DNA of 64,000 bases from Candidatus Bipolaricaulis sibiricus (GTDB taxonomy: Bacteria; Bipolaricaulota; Bipolaricaulia; Bipolaricaulales; Bipolaricaulaceae), in the NCBI GenBank assembly GCA_004102645.1, contig CP034928.1, positions 1,637,656-1,701,655 of the forward strand, written 5' to 3'. A program made the translations under genes and the position numbers. Positions 50,192 through 59,440 of the stretch are shown in pieces. The number at the start of each line of letters is the position of its first letter. The first letter of the stretch is position 1. Below the pieces are notes generated by a model that saw only the letters and a list, made by a program, of their open reading frames with translations, ran no database searches and had not been told where the DNA came from.

Positions 50192-51647
50192 CCGGTGTGG
50201 GAGGGCGCCCCGTCTCGCGCGCCATCTCCAGGTCGAAGATGAACTGCTGACCGATCTGGAAGACCGTGGCCAGGAGCCAGTACCACCACAGCCCGGCCGG
50301 GAAGCTGAGGAAGAGCAAGGCCATGACGATGGGGAACACCCAACCGATCATCTGGGTTCCGCCCGTCGGCGGTTCGGGCATCCGCCGCTGGGTCAGCCAC
50401 TGCTGGAGGAGCTGCGCGCCCGTGGCCAGGACGATCATGATGTAGTACGGATCCGGCTGCGACAGATCCCGAAGCCAGAGGAACCCTGGCGAGACGTGGA
50501 TGAGCTCGGCGGAGTGCATGATCGCCTGCCAGAGGAGGATCAGAATCGGGAACTGCAGGATCAGGGGCAAGCACCCTCCGAGGGGATTCACCTTCTCCTG
50601 GCGATAGAGCTCCATCATCTGCTGCTGCAGGGTCTGGCGATCGTCCTTGTACTTCTCCTGGAGCTTCTTCAACTTGGGGGCCAACCGCTGCATTTTCGCC
50701 ATCGAACGGTACTGGTTGCGCATCAGCGGGTGCGTGATCACACGGGTGATGAGCGTGAAGAGAAGAATCGCCCATCCGTAGTTCCCAGTGAACCTGTAGA
50801 GCCACTCGAAGAACGTCATCACCCACACCAGGAACTGGGAGAAGAACCCCACCGGGGCTACGACCGCGATCCCCGCCTTCTCGAGGAGCACGTATCGGTT
50901 CCGCCCAGTGTAGAGAACACCTCGAACGTCGAGCCTCTGCGTAGCCTCCAGCCCAAACACAGGGTGCCCGGCCGCGTTCACGCCGAGAAACGGAACAGCG
51001 TTCCCCTCGTCCAGGCGCAGGAAGAAGACCCGATCGCTCGCCACCAATCCGAGGCCTTGGAAGCGGCTGTAGCTTCCCGGAGCGAGGGGCGCGCTGTACG
51101 CCTTGCCGTCGTAGAGGAACACAAGAGCTGGGGCATCGTTCCCCATCGGCCGGTGGCCCAGGATGACGCGGATCCGCTGCTCCGGCGCGGTGACCTGGAT
51201 CGCCACGTCCATCGTGTACAGCGCATCCCACCGCACCCGGAACTCCTTCGACCCCCGCAGATCGTCCCCCGTGTAAGTGAGGCGGATCAACGCCTGATCG
51301 GGCTCGGGAACCGTTGTCTCGACATCGTAGCGGCGCGCGTCCGTTGTGGCCTCGGCCAGCCACACCTCGAACGGCAGGCTCACTCCGAACGCCAGCGTCG
51401 GTCGAGCCCCGGTGCCCCAACCGGGAACCGCGTCGAGGGTCGCCGAGCCGTACGAAGCAAAGTGGACGAAGGCGCTTCGCAGTGTTCCACCCGTCTGGGA
51501 GAACTTGTACTGCAGGAGACTCGTCGTTACCCCTACGATCTCGGTCCCTTCCTCCGTCAGGCGAACGATCTCCACAGGTTGGGAGGCAGCGAACAACGAA
51601 CACGTCACGAGGAACAGGGCTCCGAGGAGGAAGATGCGCGCGTGCAT
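50172..51647 (-). CDS. yidC: Membrane protein insertase YidC
   Basis: A 491-residue insertase with an N-terminal signal-anchor (MHARIFLLGALFLVTCSLFA), a large periplasmic beta domain (residues about 25-260) and the conserved Oxa1-like core starting near residue 275 (YRFTGNYGWAILLFTLITRV), with TLQQQMMELYRQEKVNPLGG and the last membrane helices. A periplasmic domain points to a Gram-negative-type YidC. No rnpA or rpmH is beside it here. Confidence 0.95.
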   Translation of the reverse strand: MHARIFLLGALFLVTCSLFAASQPVEIVRLTEEGTEIVGVTTSLLQYKFSQTGGTLRSAFVHFASYGSATLDAVPGWGTGARPTLAFGVSLPFEVWLAEATTDARRYDVETTVPEPDQALIRLTYTGDDLRGSKEFRVRWDALYTMDVAIQVTAPEQRIRVILGHRPMGNDAPALVFLYDGKAYSAPLAPGSYSRFQGLGLVASDRVFFLRLDEGNAVPFLGVNAAGHPVFGLEATQRLDVRGVLYTGRNRYVLLEKAGIAVVAPVGFFSQFLVWVMTFFEWLYRFTGNYGWAILLFTLITRVITHPLMRNQYRSMAKMQRLAPKLKKLQEKYKDDRQTLQQQMMELYRQEKVNPLGGCLPLILQFPILILLWQAIMHSAELIHVSPGFLWLRDLSQPDPYYIMIVLATGAQLLQQWLTQRRMPEPPTGGTQMIGWVFPIVMALLFLSFPAGLWWYWLLATVFQIGQQFIFDLEMARETGRPPTPDAAATP

Positions 51648-51730
51648 AACCCCGCGACTTTACCGGGGAGAGTCCCCATCCTCAACGTGCCCTGTGCGGA
51701 GACGCACGGTAGACGTACACTCCCCCCGCC

Positions 51731-52300
51731 ATGTTCACCGGCATCGTGCGAACCCTGGGAGAGGTGGCCGAACGTTCTGCCTCCCGGCTCGTCGTCCGCG
51801 CGGAGGGGCTCGTTGTCCGTCCGGGCGACAGCCTGGCCGTGAACGGCGTCTGCCTCACCGTGGCCGAAGTGCACGACGACTATCTCCAGGCCCATCTCTC
51901 CGCAGAGACCGTCGCCCGGACAACCCTTGGCGACCTTCGCCCCGGGGACCCGGTGAACCTCGAGCCCGCCCTCCGCGCAGGCGACGAAATGGGGGGACAC
52001 GTCCTCCTTGGCCATGTGGACACGATCGGCAAGGTCTCCCTCGTCGAGCGACGAGGAGAGGACATCTTGCTCGGGATCGCGTTTGCCCCCCGCTACGACC
52101 CCCTCCTCGCCGACAAGGGGTCAGTCGGGGTCGACGGGATCAGCCTCACCCCGTTCGCGGTGAGCGAGGGCTCGCTTCGGTGCGCGATCGTCCCCTATAC
52201 GTGGAACCACACCAACCTCTCCGCGCGCCGGGTCGGGGACCGGGTGAACCTGGAGTTTGACATCCTGGCAAAATACGTGCTTGGGTGGAGGGAGCGGTGA
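51731..52300 (+). CDS. ribE: Riboflavin synthase (alpha chain)
   Basis: A 189-residue trimeric enzyme that dismutates 6,7-dimethyl-8-ribityllumazine to riboflavin. It has two homologous halves, starting [12 protein letters not shown] and containing [14 protein letters not shown] and the second-half copy [14 protein letters not shown]. His and Ser for catalysis lie in [14 protein letters not shown]. Overlaps ribBA by GTGA. No ribD gene is in the window and no FMN riboswitch is seen before it. Confidence 0.95.
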   Translation: MFTGIVRTLGEVAERSASRLVVRAEGLVVRPGDSLAVNGVCLTVAEVHDDYLQAHLSAETVARTTLGDLRPGDPVNLEPALRAGDEMGGHVLLGHVDTIGKVSLVERRGEDILLGIAFAPRYDPLLADKGSVGVDGISLTPFAVSEGSLRCAIVPYTWNHTNLSARRVGDRVNLEFDILAKYVLGWRER

Positions 52301-53499
52301 AGCTAGCGACGGTCGAGGAAGCGGTGGAGGCGCTCCGCGCGGGCCGGATGATCATCGTCGTGGACGATGAGGACCGGGAGAACGAGGGCGACCTCGTGCT
52401 GGCGGCGGAGAAGGCAACTCCAGACGCGATCAACTTCATGCTCCGCGAGGGGCGGGGCCTGCTGTGTGTCCCCCTGCCGCGGGAATGGGCGAAGCGGTTG
52501 GAGCTTCGGCCGATGGTCGAGCCGCCCGAGGACAGCCACGAGACAGCGTTCACGATCTCCGTCGACGCCCGCCGCGGCGTGTCCACCGGGATCTCCGCCG
52601 CCGACCGGGCGCGGACGATCCTCGTCCTCGCCGATCCCACCAGCGGGCCGGAGGACCTCGCCCGCCCCGGCCACGTGTTCCCCCTCATCGCACGCGACGG
52701 CGGCGTCCTGCGCCGAGCCGGGCACACCGAGGCGACGGTCGACCTCTGTCGTCTCGCCGGGCTCCAGCCCGTGGGTGTGATCTGCGAGATCATGAACGAT
52801 GACGGGACGATGGCCAGGCTCCCCGAGCTCATCCGGTTTGCCGAGCGGCACGGCCTCCTCATCCTCACCATCGCCGACTTGATCGCGTACCGCAAGAAGC
52901 GGGAGAAGCTCGTGGAGCGGGTCTGCGATGCCGAGCTTCCCACGACGTTCGGTCAGTTCAAGGTCGTCACCTTCCGCGACATCCTCACTGGCCAGGAACA
53001 CCTTGCCCTCGTCAAGGGCGACGTGTCGGGGCAGGAGCCGGTCCTCGTGCGCGTCCACTCGGAGTGCCTCACCGGCGATGCCTTGGGGTCCCTGCGCTGC
53101 GACTGCGGGGACCAGCTCCGGTCAGCGATGGCCACCATCGAGCGCGAGGGACGGGGGGTCGTCCTCTACATGCGGCAGGAGGGGCGGGGGATCGGGCTGT
53201 TGGGCAAGCTGTGTGCCTACCACCTGCAGGACCAAGGCCTGGACACGGTGGAGGCGAACCTCCAGCTCGGGTACCCGGCCGACCTCCGCGAGTACGGGAT
53301 CGGGGCCCAGATGCTCGTTGACCTCGGGGTACAGCGGATCCGGCTCCTCACGAACAACCCCCGCAAGGTGGCCGGGCTCACCGGGTACGGCCTGGCGATC
53401 GTGGACACCGTGCCGATCGAGGTCGAGCCGAACCCGTTCAACCTGCGCTACCTCAAGGCGAAGAAGGAGAAGCTCGGCCACAAGCTGGACAAGGTGTGA
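52297..53499 (+). CDS. ribBA: Bifunctional RibBA (DHBP synthase/GTP cyclohydrolase II)
   Basis: A 400-residue bifunctional enzyme. The DHBP synthase half has [20 protein letters not shown], and the GTP cyclohydrolase II half (from about residue 208) has the zinc site [18 protein letters not shown], then [13 protein letters not shown] and the GTP loop NNPRK. GTG 52297-52299 overlaps the ribE stop. It supplies both substrates of the lumazine synthase, which follows 400 bases downstream. Confidence 0.96.
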   Translation: MKLATVEEAVEALRAGRMIIVVDDEDRENEGDLVLAAEKATPDAINFMLREGRGLLCVPLPREWAKRLELRPMVEPPEDSHETAFTISVDARRGVSTGISAADRARTILVLADPTSGPEDLARPGHVFPLIARDGGVLRRAGHTEATVDLCRLAGLQPVGVICEIMNDDGTMARLPELIRFAERHGLLILTIADLIAYRKKREKLVERVCDAELPTTFGQFKVVTFRDILTGQEHLALVKGDVSGQEPVLVRVHSECLTGDALGSLRCDCGDQLRSAMATIEREGRGVVLYMRQEGRGIGLLGKLCAYHLQDQGLDTVEANLQLGYPADLREYGIGAQMLVDLGVQRIRLLTNNPRKVAGLTGYGLAIVDTVPIEVEPNPFNLRYLKAKKEKLGHKLDKV

Positions 53500-53903
53500 G
53501 GCGTGTGCGCTCACCGCGGAGACGCAGAGGACGCAGAGAAGCCCCCAAGGCCGCTGCCCGCGGTCCGTGAGCCCCAGTCCGTCCGACCCCTCGAACTCTG
53601 GGCCTGTCGGGTCTCGGCGCTCTCGGTGGGGGGACGGGAGTCCGATCAACCGGGGGGACGCCGAGAACCCGGAGGAACCCCAGGCTCCCTGCCCCACCAG
53701 GGGCACGAAGGTCACCACGGGATCTGGAAGTTCTTGAGCAGGGAACTCTGTGGCTGCCGATCCGGATCGTTCCTTCGCGTCCCTGGCGCCGTTCGTGGTG
53801 GGTTTGGGGCTGGCTGTCCTCGGCGATCTCCGTGCGCTCGGCGGTGAGATCTGTCGAGGTGGATTCGCGGTATGCTACGGGCATCGGCTGTGAGGAGGAG
53901 ACG
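53500..53903. repeat. Non-coding stretch with a widespread intergenic repeat
   Basis: Near 53513-53541 the sequence CCGCGGAGACGCAGAGGA (repeating ACGCAGAGRA) is a type of low-complexity repeat seen in intergenic regions of many unrelated bacteria. Around 53700-53718, GGGGCACGAAGGTCACCACG is a related tract (compare 55787-56040). Between them I see no gene with a ribosome binding site. Its transcript joins ribBA to ribH only if no terminator is present; none is obvious. Confidence 0.6.
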
Positions 53904-54371
53904 ATGGCGGTGTACGAAGGCAAGCTCGATGGCAAGGGCCTCAAGGTTGGGATCGCCGTGTCGCGGTTCAACGACCTCGTGACGAAGGAGCTTCTGGGCG
54001 GGGCGCTCGATCGGCTGCACCGGCTGGGGGTAGCGGAGAAGGACATCTCGGTGGCGTGGGTTCCGGGGGCGTTCGAGCTCCCCCGCGCCGTCCGCGCGCT
54101 GGGGGCGTCGAAGAAGTTCCACGGCGTGCTCGCCCTCGCCGCGGTCGTGCGGGGGGCCACCCCCCACTTCGAGTACGTGGCCGCCGAGGCCGCCAAGGGC
54201 CTGGCCAAGCTCAACCTCGACCTTCCCGTGCCGGTGGCATTCGGCGTCCTCACCGCCGACACGATGGACCAGGCCCTCGAGCGGGCGGGCGGCAAGGTCG
54301 GGAACAAGGGCGCCCAGGCCGCCGAAGCCCTTGTGGAGATGATCAACCTGGAGCGGGCGATCGGGAGATGA
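53904..54371 (+). CDS. ribH: 6,7-dimethyl-8-ribityllumazine synthase
   Basis: A 155-residue enzyme that condenses the uracil and butanone-phosphate precursors of riboflavin. The motifs IAVSRFNDLVTKELLGGALD, SVAWVPGAFELPRAV, VLALAAVVRGATPHFEYV (His) and PVAFGVLTADTMDQALERAGG are typical. The ATG at 53904 has GAGGAGG before it. The stop overlaps the hisS start by ATGA. With ribE and ribBA it forms a split riboflavin set without ribD. Confidence 0.95.
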   Translation: MAVYEGKLDGKGLKVGIAVSRFNDLVTKELLGGALDRLHRLGVAEKDISVAWVPGAFELPRAVRALGASKKFHGVLALAAVVRGATPHFEYVAAEAAKGLAKLNLDLPVPVAFGVLTADTMDQALERAGGKVGNKGAQAAEALVEMINLERAIGR

Positions 54372-55747
54372 AGGTCGAGAGCATCCGCGGGATGCGCGAC
54401 ATCCTCCCCGAGGAGACCCCGCTCTGGCAGAAGCTGGAAGCGGAGATCCGGTCCGCGTTCGCCCTCTACGGCTACCGCGAGATCCGCGTCCCCCTTGTGG
54501 AGCGGGCCGAGCTCTTCTCCCGCGGGGTGGGAGAGGAGACGGAGGTGGTGGACAAGCAGATGTACGTGTTCCCCGACCGGAAGGGCCTCCTGCTCGCCCT
54601 GCGCCCCGAGGCGACGGCGTCCGTGGTCCGAGCGTACGTCGAGCACGGGCTCCACGCCAAGGGGGACCTCGCCAAGCTCTACTACCTGGGGCCGATGTTC
54701 CGCTACGAGAAGCCGCAGCTCGGGCGACAGCGCCAGTTCCACCAGTACGGGGTCGAATCGATCGGGTCGCTCGATCCGGCCCTCGACGCCGAGGTCATGG
54801 ACCTCGCCTGGCACCTCATGGAACGGCTGTTGGTCCGTGATCCGTCATCCGAGGTCCGTGATCCGGAACCCCCCGGCCTACCCACGGACAACGGACCACG
54901 GTCCACGGTCCCCGGACCACGGCCAACGGACCACGGTCAACGGTCCCCGGACCACGGTCTTCTCCTGCGGCTGAACTCGATCGGGTGCCGGGACGACCGC
55001 CCCCTGTACCGCGAGGCCCTGCAGGGCTACTTCGCGGCCCAGGCGGGAGACCTGTGCCCCGAGTGCCGGCGCCGGCTGGAGACGAACCCCCTGCGGATTC
55101 TCGACTGCAAGGAAGAAGGGTGCCGCGCCCTGTCGCGGGAGGCCCCGCGCTCCGTGGACCACCTCTGCCCGGAATGCGGTCAGCACTTCGCCGACGTGCA
55201 GGCCCACCTCGCCAGTCTCGGGCTCGCCCACGAGTTCGACCCAACCCTCGTCCGCGGCCTGGACTACTACACGCGCACCGTGTTCGAGCTCTGCTCGCGC
55301 GACCTCGGGGCCCAGGACGCCCTCCTCGGCGGCGGGCGGTACGACGGGCTGGTGGAACTCCTCGGCGGATCTCCCACCCCCGCGGTTGGGTTCGCGGGCG
55401 GGATGGAACGGCTGGCCATCGCCCTCTCCGCCCAGCAGGGCGTGGAAGGGGCGTCGGAATCCTCGCTCGACCTGTACCTCGTCCCGATCGGGGATGAGGC
55501 CAAACGCGAGGGAGCGAGACTCCTTGCGGCCTTGCGCCGGAGGGGCCTGTCCGTGGACACCGACTACATGGGGCGGTCCCTGCGCAAGGCGATGCAGGTG
55601 GCCGGCCGCAGCGCGCGCTACGCGGCGATCCTGGGACAGGACGAACTCACCCGCGGCGAGATCAAGCTCAAGAACCTCTCCTCCGGGGAGGAGAAACCGG
55701 TCCCCCTCCCGCAGTTCAGGACCGATCCGGGTGCATTCCTTCGCTGA
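54368..55747 (+). CDS. hisS: Histidyl-tRNA synthetase with a repeat-derived insertion
   Basis: A 459-residue class II synthetase starting MKVESIRGMRDILPEE. Motif 1 lies in YGYREIRVPLVERAELFSRG, motif 2 in MFRYEKPQLGRQRQFHQYG, the HisA motif in GLDYYTRTVFEL and motif 3 in GFAGGMERLA; the C-terminal anticodon-binding domain has DYMGRSLRKAMQ. It exceeds the common length (about 420) by some 40 residues, which is accounted for by an insertion at residues about 155-197 (54831-54957) rich in Asp, Pro, Gly, Arg between WHLMERL and LLRLNSIGC. The rest is complete, so the enzyme is probably functional. No RNA control element is evident. Confidence 0.94.
   Translation: MKVESIRGMRDILPEETPLWQKLEAEIRSAFALYGYREIRVPLVERAELFSRGVGEETEVVDKQMYVFPDRKGLLLALRPEATASVVRAYVEHGLHAKGDLAKLYYLGPMFRYEKPQLGRQRQFHQYGVESIGSLDPALDAEVMDLAWHLMERLLVRDPSSEVRDPEPPGLPTDNGPRSTVPGPRPTDHGQRSPDHGLLLRLNSIGCRDDRPLYREALQGYFAAQAGDLCPECRRRLETNPLRILDCKEEGCRALSREAPRSVDHLCPECGQHFADVQAHLASLGLAHEFDPTLVRGLDYYTRTVFELCSRDLGAQDALLGGGRYDGLVELLGGSPTPAVGFAGGMERLAIALSAQQGVEGASESSLDLYLVPIGDEAKREGARLLAALRRRGLSVDTDYMGRSLRKAMQVAGRSARYAAILGQDELTRGEIKLKNLSSGEEKPVPLPQFRTDPGAFLR
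54831..54957 (+). repeat. Intergenic-type repeat inserted in frame within hisS
   Basis: Overlapping copies of GGACCACGG, GGTCAACGG, GGTCCCCGG and CCGTGATCCG occur in about 127 bases. This is a type of repeat normally found between genes. The frame is kept, adding about 42 residues (DPSSEVRDPEPPGLPTD, then Pro/Gly/Asp/Arg/His-rich). It lies in a variable loop of the synthetase after motif 2. Confidence 0.8.
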
Positions 55748-55774
55748 CCCCCCTCAGAGCCATCAACCAGTCCC

Positions 55775-56060
55775 GATAGTCCCTACCACCAAGACACCAA
55801 GGACACGAAGTACAACAGCACCGACGCCCCCCGTGGGTTCGCAGACCCTGTTCCCTTGGTGTCCTCGTGCCTTGGTGGTGAACCAAGTTGCCGTCTCACC
55901 GACGAGGATGCCCAATTCGGCTCCCACCCGTGAGCATACAAGGCTGCAAAGGGTGAGGTGACAACCGCCTGAGGTCCCCGACGAGCAACAAGGGTTCTCG
56001 TAGATGTACCCCATGCCACACCTTCGTGCCCTTGGAGTCCTTTGTGGTTTGGCGGGACGT
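55775..56060. repeat. Non-coding tract with inverted copies of a widespread repeat
   Basis: ACCACCAAGACACCAAGGAC (from about 55788) recurs inverted at about 55852-55885 (CTTGGTGTCCTCGTGCCTTG, GTGGTGAA) and again near 56025-56055 (CTTCGTGCCCTTGGAGTCCT, TTGTGGTT). Such CACCAAGGACACGAAG tracts are common in intergenic DNA of many bacteria. No gene is evident. The tract ends at the convergent acetyltransferase gene and can fold into a long hairpin. Confidence 0.65.
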
Positions 56061-56063
56061 GCC

Positions 56064-56624
56064 CTATTCTGGTCTCGTAACCCGCTTCGCCATCAGGATA
56101 TCGGGCTTCCCGAACCCGTTGGCATCCGGGATCAGGCCCACCACCACGAACCCGCACTTCCGGTAGAACGCGAACGGGTGCCCTCCCACGTCCTCGATCC
56201 GCGCCGCCCACGAGAGAACGTCCGGGTAGAGGTCCACGCCGGAGAGGTTCGTCCGGCCGTCCTCGTCGTCTGTGCCGACGAAGATCGTGTCCACGCCCCG
56301 TTCACGGGCGAGACGCTCCAGGTCCGCGACCAGAGCCCGGCCGATCCCCTGCCGCTGCCGGTCCGGTCGCACCACGAGGGGGTGAAGCTCCCACACGTGG
56401 CCATGGTAAGAGGGGATCGCCTCGATCCAGCCGAGCACGTTCTCGTTCTCGTCCAGGGCGACGCGGCTGATCCGGTCCGGCCCCAGCGACTCCCGTACCT
56501 CCGCGAGGCCTTCTTCCAGCGTGTGCCAGGCGCTCGGGATGTGGGCAAAGCAGCGCACCCGAAGCTCCGCCGTCTGACGGATCGCCCGCTCGTTTCCTTC
56601 GGATAAACCGACGATCTTCATCAC
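56064..56624 (-). CDS. GNAT acetyltransferase, AAC(6')-like
   Basis: A 186-residue GNAT protein. Motif A is VVRPDRQRQGIGRALVADLERL with the pyrophosphate-binding Q/RxxGxG/A loop, and C-terminal strands GHPFAFYRKCGFVVVGLIPD then ANGFGKPDILMAKRV resemble aminoglycoside 6'-N-acetyltransferases (HPFEFYxKxGFxIVGxxPDANGxGKPDIxM pattern). The substrate is not provable from sequence: amine metabolites are also possible. The start MMKIVGLSEGNERAIRQTAE has a weak upstream site. A decayed N-terminal copy lies at 60556-60777. Confidence 0.83.
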   Translation of the reverse strand: MMKIVGLSEGNERAIRQTAELRVRCFAHIPSAWHTLEEGLAEVRESLGPDRISRVALDENENVLGWIEAIPSYHGHVWELHPLVVRPDRQRQGIGRALVADLERLARERGVDTIFVGTDDEDGRTNLSGVDLYPDVLSWAARIEDVGGHPFAFYRKCGFVVVGLIPDANGFGKPDILMAKRVTRPE

Positions 56625-56702
56625 AAGGACTGCCTCCCCAGCAGCGGCACGTCGGCACAGTCTGGAGGGAAGGACATGCTGTTGCTCGGCGATGGCCCGC
56701 CA

Positions 56703-59090
56703 CTACTGACTTTCGACACGGATGGGAAACCACTGGGTCTCGTCATGCATACGCCATTCAGACGAGAGGTGAGCAACCTTCACATGGAGCAAAGGCCCCC
56801 GGAGATAGGGCTCGAGGAAGCGCTTGGCAAGCCTGATCTCAATGCGGTTTCCACTGTCGATGTTGTCTGAGACCCCGACCGCAGTCCACGTCGCTGAGCC
56901 CTCGGTGAACAGGCTCCCTCCGCTTGTCCAGTCACGATCCCTGGAATGCTGATTGGACAAGCGTAGTGTCAGGTCCGGAAACCGGTTACCCGTGATGTCG
57001 AAGAGTAGATCAAGATTAGCGGGATCGGTCGGTGGAGAAACGTACTCAACCATGAAGAACAGATAGGTCTCATCCTGTGTGTAGCTGACTCCAACTATGT
57101 CGTCTGGCCCTCTATTGTCGCCCTGAGGGTCTCTGATGACAACATATCCTCCTTCCCAGTCCTTGAAACTGCCGTCAATCACGATGACCTGAGGGCGTGT
57201 GTACCCCAAGAAGATCTGCTGGACTACGTCCTCCGCCTTCAGACGGAATGTGGACGTGTGTGTCTCCCTGCGCCCCCCTGCATACCACGGCGACACGGGG
57301 TAGCTATACCAGCCCGGGCCGAAGTACCCCTCCATCTGACGAAAGGCGATCGCATGGGAGTGATAGTACAAAGCCATATCACCGACGCTAGGCTTAGTCG
57401 GATCGTAAGTATCTGTAAGGGGACAAACGAGTCCGTGGACAGCGCATCCCTCTACCGCCACCACCCCGTTCTCCCACATCAGGAAGGGCTTGTTATGATA
57501 TCTCTGAAACGGCTGAAAGACCTGCCCAATGAGATCCTGCCATCCCAAGACCATCTGTGCAAGCGAAGGCCGGGCCACATCTGCCAATGGGTCCAGAGCC
57601 CACCCAGACAGACCGATCACATCGAAAGAATCCCAGAAGGGGGCTCGCAAGCTCGACTGGCCTGGGAAGAAATCAGGCTTGTGATGAGTCCCGTGGAACA
57701 AGGGGCCCGGGTAGATCCGGCGGGCCATTTTCGCGAGATCCTCGATGCCCTGGTTGAGGGCAGAGGCCTGTTGGGCTGTGTTTCTGTACTGATGGATTGA
57801 GCTGACCGCAGGGAACAGATCTACAGTCTCTACCCCCAGCTGAGCCCAGAAGACCAGCCTCTCCAACGTCAGCTGCGACAAGTTGTGAAGGAACTCCCCT
57901 AGCGGACGAGGAGAAGCTGAGTACAACTCTGTCCATTCACCGCCGTGGCTACCAACAGAGACCACCACTCCCACCATCACACTCATGCCAAGCCTGTGTG
58001 CCTCGTTGACAATGTAGGCTTCCTCGTGATCGCGCTTAGTCGGGCCCGCCGAGGCTCCTAGGTCATACAAGGCGCGGATGTCTGTAGCCTCCCTGCTCTC
58101 TATGTAGTACTCGTTCCACATGCGAACCCCGTCTGTGCCGACACCAAGAAGCTCCGCCAGATAGACGTCCACCAGCGCTAGCTGGGTACGCTGTCCCCAT
58201 GGCGGGAACACCAATTCGTTCATCCACATCGAAGCCAGGTCAACGTCCCTCCGAAACTCCATCGGTCTCCACCTGGAGAACCGCAGCGTCCGGTCAAGAA
58301 GCCCAAGGTCGGGCTTGTTGTACTGCCGCATGTGCTCCTCAGTCGACAGGATCCGGTTGATGTCGAGGATCACCCCCCACGGCACGAAGTAGTCCTTCTT
58401 CCCCTGAGGGTTCACGAGCGTCCGGTCACCGCAGAACACCACCACTGGGATCGCTACCCAGCTCTTGCGGCCGTCGGGGGCGCTCACGTGCAGCGCCACC
58501 TCTCCGTAGCCCTGCCACTCGGGGTTGTGCCCCCAGATGTAGAGCATCCCGTCCTCGATTGCTGTACCGATCCCCTCCGGGTGGCTCACCTCGAACGTCC
58601 ACGTGAGAGAGGAAACGGGGAGATCGCCGAGAACCGGGTAGAACGCGAGCTCGGGTACCCCGTGGAGGGGTAGGGCGAAGACCTTGTCCCGATCGGACAC
58701 GCCCTGCATCACGTAGGCGGGATGCGCGAAGAAGGCCGGGTTGAGGAGTTCGCCATGAACCTCCGGCCTCGCCTTCGGATCGGAGAACCCCAGGTTGGGC
58801 CGAGCGGACGACGGTGGGCTGGCGAACCACTCGATCCTCACCAGCCGGGCGGTGTCGGGCCGCCAGGTGAAGCTGAACCAGCCCCCGACAGCGACCTCCC
58901 CACCGCTCAGGACGATCACCGCGGCCGGGCCTTGGGGATCGCGCTGCGGGAAGCTCGGCCACATCGAGGTGATCTCCGCGGGCTCGGAGAACTCGATCCG
59001 CACCGCCCGCGCCACCGCGCCCGAGTCGTTCCGGTACATCGCCCCGGCCAGACACGTCCCCGCCAACCCCACGACCAGCACCATTGCCAA
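56703..59090 (-). CDS. Large secreted protein with TIM-barrel-like and C-terminal beta (CBM9-like) domains
   Basis: A 795-residue exported protein. A hydrophobic N-terminus (MVLVVGLAGTCLAGA) is followed by a beta domain (residues about 20-110) like that of the protein at 18994-19662, then another beta domain. Residues about 230-590 look like a glycoside-hydrolase-type barrel (FHGTHHKPDFFPGQSSL, WDSFDVIGLSGWALDPLADV, FLMWENG). The C-terminal part, IDGSFKDWEGG to HVKVAHLSSEW, resembles CBM9/DOMON-like beta sandwiches. Substrate unknown. Start is uncertain: the ATG with the best ribosome site (59105-59107) is in another frame; TTG 59088-59090 is the first usable start in frame. The first 230 codons are clearly GC-richer than the remainder. 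Confidence 0.72.
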   Translation of the reverse strand: MAMVLVVGLAGTCLAGAMYRNDSGAVARAVRIEFSEPAEITSMWPSFPQRDPQGPAAVIVLSGGEVAVGGWFSFTWRPDTARLVRIEWFASPPSSARPNLGFSDPKARPEVHGELLNPAFFAHPAYVMQGVSDRDKVFALPLHGVPELAFYPVLGDLPVSSLTWTFEVSHPEGIGTAIEDGMLYIWGHNPEWQGYGEVALHVSAPDGRKSWVAIPVVVFCGDRTLVNPQGKKDYFVPWGVILDINRILSTEEHMRQYNKPDLGLLDRTLRFSRWRPMEFRRDVDLASMWMNELVFPPWGQRTQLALVDVYLAELLGVGTDGVRMWNEYYIESREATDIRALYDLGASAGPTKRDHEEAYIVNEAHRLGMSVMVGVVVSVGSHGGEWTELYSASPRPLGEFLHNLSQLTLERLVFWAQLGVETVDLFPAVSSIHQYRNTAQQASALNQGIEDLAKMARRIYPGPLFHGTHHKPDFFPGQSSLRAPFWDSFDVIGLSGWALDPLADVARPSLAQMVLGWQDLIGQVFQPFQRYHNKPFLMWENGVVAVEGCAVHGLVCPLTDTYDPTKPSVGDMALYYHSHAIAFRQMEGYFGPGWYSYPVSPWYAGGRRETHTSTFRLKAEDVVQQIFLGYTRPQVIVIDGSFKDWEGGYVVIRDPQGDNRGPDDIVGVSYTQDETYLFFMVEYVSPPTDPANLDLLFDITGNRFPDLTLRLSNQHSRDRDWTSGGSLFTEGSATWTAVGVSDNIDSGNRIEIRLAKRFLEPYLRGPLLHVKVAHLSSEWRMHDETQWFPIRVESQ

Positions 59091-59125
59091 CCCGACCGCT
59101 CCCTCATCGTCCCCTCCTCGCCGCC

Positions 59126-59154
59126 ATGATAGGCGCGGGCTCGTTCGCTGCCAA
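59126..59154 (-). promoter_or_regulatory. Promoter of the large secreted protein gene
   Basis: Reverse strand: TTGGCA (59149-59154), 17-base spacer, TATCAT (59126-59131), then GGCGGCGAGGAGGGGACG before ATG 59107. The arrangement and sequence closely parallel the promoter at 60531-60559. Confidence 0.68.
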
Positions 59155-59367
59155 CAGTGGGAAGGCGTCGGGACCTTCATTCTTAGGGTCTTGTGGGCGA
59201 AGGCTGGCCAGCTTGTGAGCCTTGAGATGAACGTCTGGGTCTGGAGATTGCGGTGAACTCCCTAGCCAAGAACCCGGACTTCCTCCTCTCCCTCCCGATT
59301 CCTCCTCTCTTGGGAATGCGGGAGGCGCCTTCTGACAGCGGTCTCCTCTGTGCAACGCGACGCGGGA
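59155..59367. other. Spacer with no visible gene
   Basis: Between the divergent promoters of the secreted-protein gene and the AbrB gene. No reading frame with a plausible start and no hairpin or repeat of note is seen. Confidence 0.4.
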
Positions 59368-59396
59368 TTGACCTCGGAAGGGTTCGCGGCTATCAT
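59368..59396 (+). promoter_or_regulatory. Promoter of the AbrB/PIN pair
   Basis: TTGACC (59368-59373), exact 17-base spacer, TATCAT (59391-59396). The predicted transcript start near 59403 leaves a leader of about 38 bases with GAGGAGG before the ATG at 59441. Confidence 0.75.
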
Positions 59397-59440
59397 CAGG
59401 TCGGACAGTACGACTTTCCTACGCAACGAGGAGGTGCGGG

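Noticed and set aside
51648..51730. FMN riboswitch before ribE
   Set aside because: The gap is too short and lacks the conserved RFN-element segments; no such element is visible before ribBA or ribH either.
54831..54957. CRISPR-like repetition in hisS
   Set aside because: Units overlap and vary, with no regular spacers, no leader and no cas genes; it is a low-complexity repeat.
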